NCBI GenBank assembly: GCA_023263825.1
Contig: JALQUJ010000069.1
Span: forward strand, 1-9,195
Direction of reading: 5' to 3'
Source of the DNA: Porticoccus sp.
GTDB lineage: Bacteria; Pseudomonadota; Gammaproteobacteria; Pseudomonadales; Porticoccaceae
Length of the DNA stretch: 9,195 nucleotides
The position numbers and the translations under genes were made by a program. The first letter of the stretch is position 1; every line of letters starts with the position of its first letter. Positions 5,522 through 9,195 of the stretch are shown one piece after another. Under the pieces are notes generated by a model. It searched no databases and was not told the DNA's origin. It was given only the letters and a program-made list of their open reading frames with translations.

Positions 5522-6973
5522 ATGGAGTTTCAAGATTTTGAGTTTTTTAAAAACCAATGTCTTGTGGGAGGACAATGGTTATCCAATGGGCAGTCAGTCA
5601 ATGTGCTGAATCCTGCCAGCGGTGAAGTATTAACCCAAGTGCCGTTGTTTGCAGAACAAGAAACACAACAAACTATAACTGCTGCGGCAAATGCATTGCC
5701 TGGTTGGCGTGCTCAGGCTGCAAACGAGCGGGCGAAGTATCTGAAAGCCTGGCATCAGCTACTGATTAAACACAGTGAACAACTGGCTTATCTGATGTCT
5801 CTCGAACAGGGCAAACCCCTTGCGGAAGCTTTAGGTGAAATCAAGTATGCGGCTAGTTACATTGAGTGGTTTGCAGAAGAAGCTCGACGTGTCTATGGCC
5901 AGACCATACCCGGGCATGGTCGAGATAAACGTATTGTCGTATCCCATGAACCCGTAGGTGTTTGTGCTGCCATTACGCCGTGGAATTTTCCTGCTGCGAT
6001 GATTACCCGGAAAGTAGCGCCTGCACTGGCAGCGGGTTGCACCATTATTGTCAAACCTGCGTTGGAAACACCTTTAACAGCACTTGCATTGGCTGCTCTC
6101 GCTCAGCAGGCAGGCATTCCCGATGGTGTGTTCAATGTCATTACAGGCAATGCTGAGCCGATTGGTGAAACGCTGACGGCAAGCACAGTTGTTCGCAAGC
6201 TAAGCTTTACTGGCTCTACGCCTGTCGGTGCTAAATTAATGGCAGCTTGTGCGCCAACGGTAAAAAAAATCTCCCTTGAACTTGGCGGTAACGCACCCTT
6301 TATCGTCTTTGAGGACGCGGATATTAATCTCGCGGTAGAAGAGCTGATAAAAAGTAAATTCCGTAATGCTGGTCAAACCTGTATCTGTGCCAATCGTATT
6401 TACGTTCAGCAAGGTATTTACCAACACTTCTCCAAATTATTAGCCGCACGTGTGGCCGAATTAAATGTAGGAGTGGGTACAGAACCCAGCACGGATATTG
6501 GTCCACTGATCAGTGAAAGTGCAGTACAAAAAGTAGAGCAGCAGTTGGCCGACGGTGTAGAAAAAGGTGGCCAAGTCATCATTGGGGGGAAACGTCATGC
6601 ACTCGGTGGTACATGGTTTGAGCCTACTGTGTTAATTAATGCCTGTGAAGATATGTTGTGTGCCAAGCAAGAAACCTTTGGTCCAATGGCTCCTCTGTTT
6701 AGTTTTGAGAACGAAGAGCAGGTTATTGCAGAGGCTAACAATACCGAATTTGGATTAGCCGCCTACTTATTTTCAAATAACGTAAATGTGATTACCCGTG
6801 TTTCGGAAGCACTGGAATACGGTATGGTCGGTATCAATACAGGTGTTATCTCAACGGCAGTAGCACCCTTTGGTGGTATTAAAGCCAGCGGTAGTGGTCG
6901 TGAAGGCTCTCATTTTGGTATCGATGAATACACAGAACTGAAATACCTTTGTTATCACATTAGTGATCAATAA
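5522..6973 (+). CDS. NAD(P)-dependent aldehyde dehydrogenase, succinate-semialdehyde dehydrogenase (GabD) family
   Basis: The 483-residue cytoplasmic enzyme is full length and reads very like E. coli GabD throughout, including LEQGKPLAEA..EI.YAASYIEWFAEE at about 94-120. It would oxidise an aldehyde, probably a semialdehyde, to a carboxylate. Catalytic residues are in place: Asn155 in ITPWNFPAAM, Lys178 in VKPA for cofactor binding, Glu253 in SLELGGNAPF, nucleophile Cys287 in NAGQTCICANR, and the FTGS motif at 229-232. Cys289 makes the CxC pair also seen in SSADH proteins. ETFGP and APFGGIKASGSGREGS mark the C-terminal part. The start ATG 5522 follows GAGGGAG, which lies inside the end of the permease gene, so translation is likely coupled. 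Glutarate-semialdehyde dehydrogenase (DavD) is a close relative and cannot be excluded. With no gabT aminotransferase nearby, an alcohol-derived semialdehyde from the neighbouring Fe-ADH fits better than GABA breakdown. Confidence 0.9.
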   Translation: MEFQDFEFFKNQCLVGGQWLSNGQSVNVLNPASGEVLTQVPLFAEQETQQTITAAANALPGWRAQAANERAKYLKAWHQLLIKHSEQLAYLMSLEQGKPLAEALGEIKYAASYIEWFAEEARRVYGQTIPGHGRDKRIVVSHEPVGVCAAITPWNFPAAMITRKVAPALAAGCTIIVKPALETPLTALALAALAQQAGIPDGVFNVITGNAEPIGETLTASTVVRKLSFTGSTPVGAKLMAACAPTVKKISLELGGNAPFIVFEDADINLAVEELIKSKFRNAGQTCICANRIYVQQGIYQHFSKLLAARVAELNVGVGTEPSTDIGPLISESAVQKVEQQLADGVEKGGQVIIGGKRHALGGTWFEPTVLINACEDMLCAKQETFGPMAPLFSFENEEQVIAEANNTEFGLAAYLFSNNVNVITRVSEALEYGMVGINTGVISTAVAPFGGIKASGSGREGSHFGIDEYTELKYLCYHISDQ

Positions 6974-6995
6974 CAGTACTAGAATGGAGTTGATG

Positions 6996-8051
6996 ATGTT
7001 TGATTTTTCCTGGGTAAGTAAACGAAACATTACTTGCGGCATTTTTCTGTTGGCGGGTTTTGGTTTGACTAGTGGCTTTGCCATTGCTGATGAACTATCC
7101 GACATGAATGAATTGCAAAAAAATGCACCAAAAAACTGGGGAAAATGGGGCGATGACGACCAAATAGGTGCATTAAACTATCTGGATGATTCTCAGGTAT
7201 TACGTGGTGTTTCAGAGATCAAAACAGGCGAACGCTTTACCCTGCAAATACCCATGACTCACGGTGTCGGACCCGTATTCCCCGGGCGTGTGCCAGTGCA
7301 ACATTTTATGTCCCAAGATCAAAGTGTGTATTCTTCAGGAAAAATAGACCGACTATCTGGGGGCATGAAATATTCTGATGATGCAGTGTTTATGTATCTG
7401 CAAGGAACGACCCATGTGGATGCGCTGGGCCACGCTTGGTATAACAATGAGGTTTACAATGGCAAATCTGCAGATACGACAATACATGGACACAACTTTG
7501 TCGATATAGGCCAGATTGGTGAGAAAGCCATGGTGGGTCGCGGTGTATTGTTGGATGTGGGCAAGTTGTTGGGTGATAAGAATGGTCGCTTGGCTCCAAA
7601 TACCTGTATTAATTTGCCAGAACTGAAAAAAGCCGCGAACGCACAGAATGTCACTATTGAGAAGCGAGATATTCTATTAATCCGTACTGGATCCATGGGC
7701 CGTTTTTACGACGAGGAAGACCACGCTAACTGGAATGCCCTAACTGAGCCCGGTTTGTGTTACAGCAAAGAATTGGTTAGCTGGTTAAATGAAATGGAAA
7801 TTCCTGTGATTGCGTCAGATAACCTGGCGGTAGAAAAAGCAGCACAAACTATTGATGGTGAAACATTCGTTATTCCACTTCATGGTGCGTTAATTCGTGA
7901 TCTAGGTATTGTCTTAAGTGAGATCTATTGGTTGGATGATTTGGCTGCTTCCAGCGCCAAAGATGGTCGCTATAGCTTTTTCCTCAGTGCAGCGCCGTTA
8001 AAAATGAAAGGTGGTACAGGCTCACCAGTGAATCCTGTTGTTATTAAATAA
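6996..8051 (+). CDS. Secreted cyclase-family (PF04199, kynurenine-formamidase-like) metal hydrolase
   Basis: The predicted 351-residue protein begins with a Sec-type signal peptide (SKRN, hydrophobic run ITCGIFLLAGFGLTSG, cleavage likely after FAIA before DELS), so it should act in the periplasm. The mature part has the N-terminal motif NWGKWGDDDQIGALNYL (47-63). The metal-binding signature THVDALGH at 139-146 (His140, Asp142, His146) corresponds to the HxD...H of kynurenine formamidase and isatin hydrolase. The C-terminus LHGALIRDLGIVLSEIYWLD, then APLKMKGGTGSPVNP, is typical of the larger branch of this family. Members hydrolyse cyclic or N-formyl amides, lactones and similar bonds. I chose ATG 6996 because GGAG ends 6 nt before it; ATG 6993 is an alternative, and the longer frame from GTG 6963 would overlap the previous gene and spoil the signal peptide. 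It lies 22 nt after the aldehyde dehydrogenase stop and closes the cassette. The substrate is unknown. Confidence 0.85.
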   Translation: MFDFSWVSKRNITCGIFLLAGFGLTSGFAIADELSDMNELQKNAPKNWGKWGDDDQIGALNYLDDSQVLRGVSEIKTGERFTLQIPMTHGVGPVFPGRVPVQHFMSQDQSVYSSGKIDRLSGGMKYSDDAVFMYLQGTTHVDALGHAWYNNEVYNGKSADTTIHGHNFVDIGQIGEKAMVGRGVLLDVGKLLGDKNGRLAPNTCINLPELKKAANAQNVTIEKRDILLIRTGSMGRFYDEEDHANWNALTEPGLCYSKELVSWLNEMEIPVIASDNLAVEKAAQTIDGETFVIPLHGALIRDLGIVLSEIYWLDDLAASSAKDGRYSFFLSAAPLKMKGGTGSPVNPVVIK

Positions 8052-8072
8052 AATCGCCTAACTTTTGCATGA

Positions 8073-8104
8073 CATAGCCTAGTCTCTGAGCTAGTACGCC
8101 TATG
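8073..8104. other. Imperfect inverted repeat between convergent genes
   Basis: CATAG (8073-8077) pairs with CTATG (8100-8104), and inside it CTAG (8079-8082) with CTAG (8091-8094) around an 8-nt loop. It sits between the convergent hydrolase and DUF3010 genes where a bidirectional terminator would be expected, but there is no T-tract on either side, so termination is doubtful. Confidence 0.2.
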
Positions 8105-8134
8105 AACTTGCTATTGTAATGAGATTGGGGGTTT

Positions 8135-8560
8135 CTACTTCAACCAATGCGCGGCATAGGCTACTTTAAAAGCGGTTTCCTGAAATATCTTTAGCCCTGT
8201 ATCTGAAAATGATATGGGGAGAGGGTTATCCGACAGTGCAGATTTAATCTGTGCAGAAGAAAGTAAATCAACATCAATATCCTCAATAAGTTGAATAGCA
8301 GACTCCAGTTTAAAACTGATAGCGCCGCCAGCAAATTTTCCCTTTGTCATGCGCTCTTTAATAGCAACCTTGTCGACTCGGTAATCAGTCATTAATTTGC
8401 CAAAGGCAAATTGAAATTTCTGAAGCTCTTCCCGAGTATGATCCTTCGGTAATGATAATTTTCGTACTCTGCAATCGGGTAAATTAAATTGTTTGTTTTC
8501 TAAATCAAGTAAACAAATAACAGCATCATTGGCCGATAGTTCAATACCACAAATGATCAT
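8135..8560 (-). CDS. DUF3010 family protein, function unknown
   Basis: The 141-residue protein matches my recollection of the DUF3010 family of Vibrio, Shewanella and relatives in length and in its conserved stretches: ICGIELSANDAVICLLDL at the start, FNLPDCRVRKLSLPKDH at about 25-41, then FQFAFGKLMTDYRVDKVAIK, RMTKGKFAGGAISFKLE and a C-terminal FQETAFKVAYAAHWLK. The opening strand with an acidic residue (GIE) and the later VDKVAIKER recall an RNase H/RuvC-like fold, but that is inference and no complete set of catalytic acids was identified. There is no signal peptide or membrane segment, so it is presumably cytoplasmic. ATG 8560 has AAAGGA at about 7-nt spacing. It follows yehS on the same strand after 91 nt and converges on the catabolic cassette. 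Base composition is like its neighbours and there is no sign of disruption. Confidence 0.85.
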   Translation of the reverse strand: MIICGIELSANDAVICLLDLENKQFNLPDCRVRKLSLPKDHTREELQKFQFAFGKLMTDYRVDKVAIKERMTKGKFAGGAISFKLESAIQLIEDIDVDLLSSAQIKSALSDNPLPISFSDTGLKIFQETAFKVAYAAHWLK

Positions 8561-8651
8561 TGGTTTTCCTTTGTCGAAAAGCTTCGATAGTCTTGGTTAT
8601 TATATTTTCTATTTTGTATCAGGCAGCCAGAGTAAAAGAGGCTCGGTTCTT

Positions 8652-9158
8652 TTAATTGTTTTTATTGTAGTAAGATTTTTGTGGTTCTGAACTGTTAGAT
8701 TCTGGTCGTAATTGGTGTTGAATACCTAATAAAAAATTTCGGAGAATTTGATTTTTACATTCTCGGTAATTTTTATTGCCTGGCTTACGGAATAACGCAC
8801 TTAATTCATGTTTACTTAAACGGAAGTCTACCAATTTAAGAATATCTAAAATATCTTCAGCTTTTAAATTTAGAGCAATTCGTAGCTTCTGGAAAACCAT
8901 ATTATTATTCAAATGTTTTTCTGGTGTTGGTTGTGGTCCATCGCGTTTGCCACGCTTTAAATTAATAAAACCATTAAGAAATACAGCTAACTCAGTGCCA
9001 CTAAGTTTGAGAAAATCTTCGTCTTCTTCTTTTTTTAACCAAGCGGAAACTTGTTCTCTGGTTGCATTGAAATCTGCCAAAGCGAAGATCTCAACCATGC
9101 TTCTGTCTTTTAAATCAAAGGTGTAACGTATACGGCGCAAAATATCATTATTGGTCAA
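8652..9158 (-). CDS. yehS: YehS family protein (two DUF1456 repeats)
   Basis: The 168-residue protein is built of two homologous halves, as in E. coli YehS (about 156 residues). Repeat one begins NNDILRRIRYTFDLKDRSMV and continues through VSAWLKKEEDEDF...LAVFLNGFI. Repeat two begins NNNMVFQKLRIALNLKAEDI and continues through LSALFRKPGNKNYREC...LRNFLLGI. Both halves share the pattern N-N-[DM]-[IV]-L/F-x-x-[IL]-R-[YI]. The function is unknown; it appears soluble and helical. The start is TTG 9156-9158, supported by AGGGA about 9 nt upstream and by homologues beginning MxxNDILR; no in-frame ATG offers an alternative without losing the first repeat. The Lys/Asn/Ser-rich tail (about 150-168) is longer than in E. 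coli. It is probably transcribed with the DUF3010 gene downstream. Confidence 0.9.
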   Translation of the reverse strand: MTNNDILRRIRYTFDLKDRSMVEIFALADFNATREQVSAWLKKEEDEDFLKLSGTELAVFLNGFINLKRGKRDGPQPTPEKHLNNNMVFQKLRIALNLKAEDILDILKLVDFRLSKHELSALFRKPGNKNYRECKNQILRNFLLGIQHQLRPESNSSEPQKSYYNKNN

Positions 9159-9195
9159 AATATATAGTCCCTAGTCTTAGGTAACCCCAGCACAA

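Noticed and set aside
8115..8121. Second copy of the half-site TGTAATG downstream of the cassette
   Set aside because: Only one 7-base half is present with no inverted partner nearby, so chance is a sufficient explanation.
8776..9126. Plus-strand frame of 116 codons
   Set aside because: It lies entirely opposite yehS, whose two repeats are clearly the coding sequence; the plus frame is Ser/Lys-rich shadow sequence.

Overview
The window looks like a chromosomal segment of a free-living gammaproteobacterium, probably marine. Evidence: a cytochrome c5-type lipoprotein, a YehS (DUF1456) protein, a DUF3010-type protein, a DUF3360-like membrane transporter and a GabD-type aldehyde dehydrogenase that reads very close to enterobacterial GabD. 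No plasmid, phage structural, CRISPR or IS genes are visible. Family names are from memory of sequence motifs; no search was run.

Layout. 1-64 (minus): the first codons of a Nudix hydrolase (MutT/NudG-like), running off the left edge. 126-575 (minus): a truncated tyrosine-recombinase N-terminus, 75 nt from an intact tRNA-Arg(CCG) at 651-727 (minus); this looks like the scar of a lost integrative element. 862-1056 (plus): a small Cys/Pro-rich lipoprotein whose frame probably continues after a frameshift to 1199. 1414-1854 (plus): cytochrome c5-type lipoprotein followed by a terminator. 2034-2520 (plus): a broken molybdenum-cofactor locus in which the N-terminal part of mobA, itself carrying a one-base deletion, is joined to the C-terminal part of moaA. 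2521-2938: AT-rich spacer with a short protein remnant on the minus strand and, next to the following gene, a perfect inverted repeat that looks like an operator.

The centre, 2939-8051 (plus), is a tight four-gene cassette: Fe-dependent alcohol dehydrogenase, polytopic permease (DUF3360/NCS2-like), GabD-like aldehyde dehydrogenase, and a secreted cyclase-family (PF04199) metal hydrolase. Taken together it reads as a catabolic pathway. The periplasmic hydrolase would open a lactone, ester or amide, the permease would import the resulting hydroxy acid or alcohol, the Fe-ADH would oxidise the hydroxyl to an aldehyde, and the GabD homologue would oxidise the aldehyde to a carboxylate. One specific candidate is gamma-butyrolactone / 4-hydroxybutyrate to succinate via succinate semialdehyde. 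That substrate is inference only.

The right end, 8135-9158 (minus), carries two conserved gammaproteobacterial genes of unknown function: a DUF3010 protein and, upstream of it, yehS with a TTG start. They converge on the catabolic cassette. The clustering of gene remnants to the left of the cassette suggests a region of turnover, where accessory genes have been lost and possibly gained.
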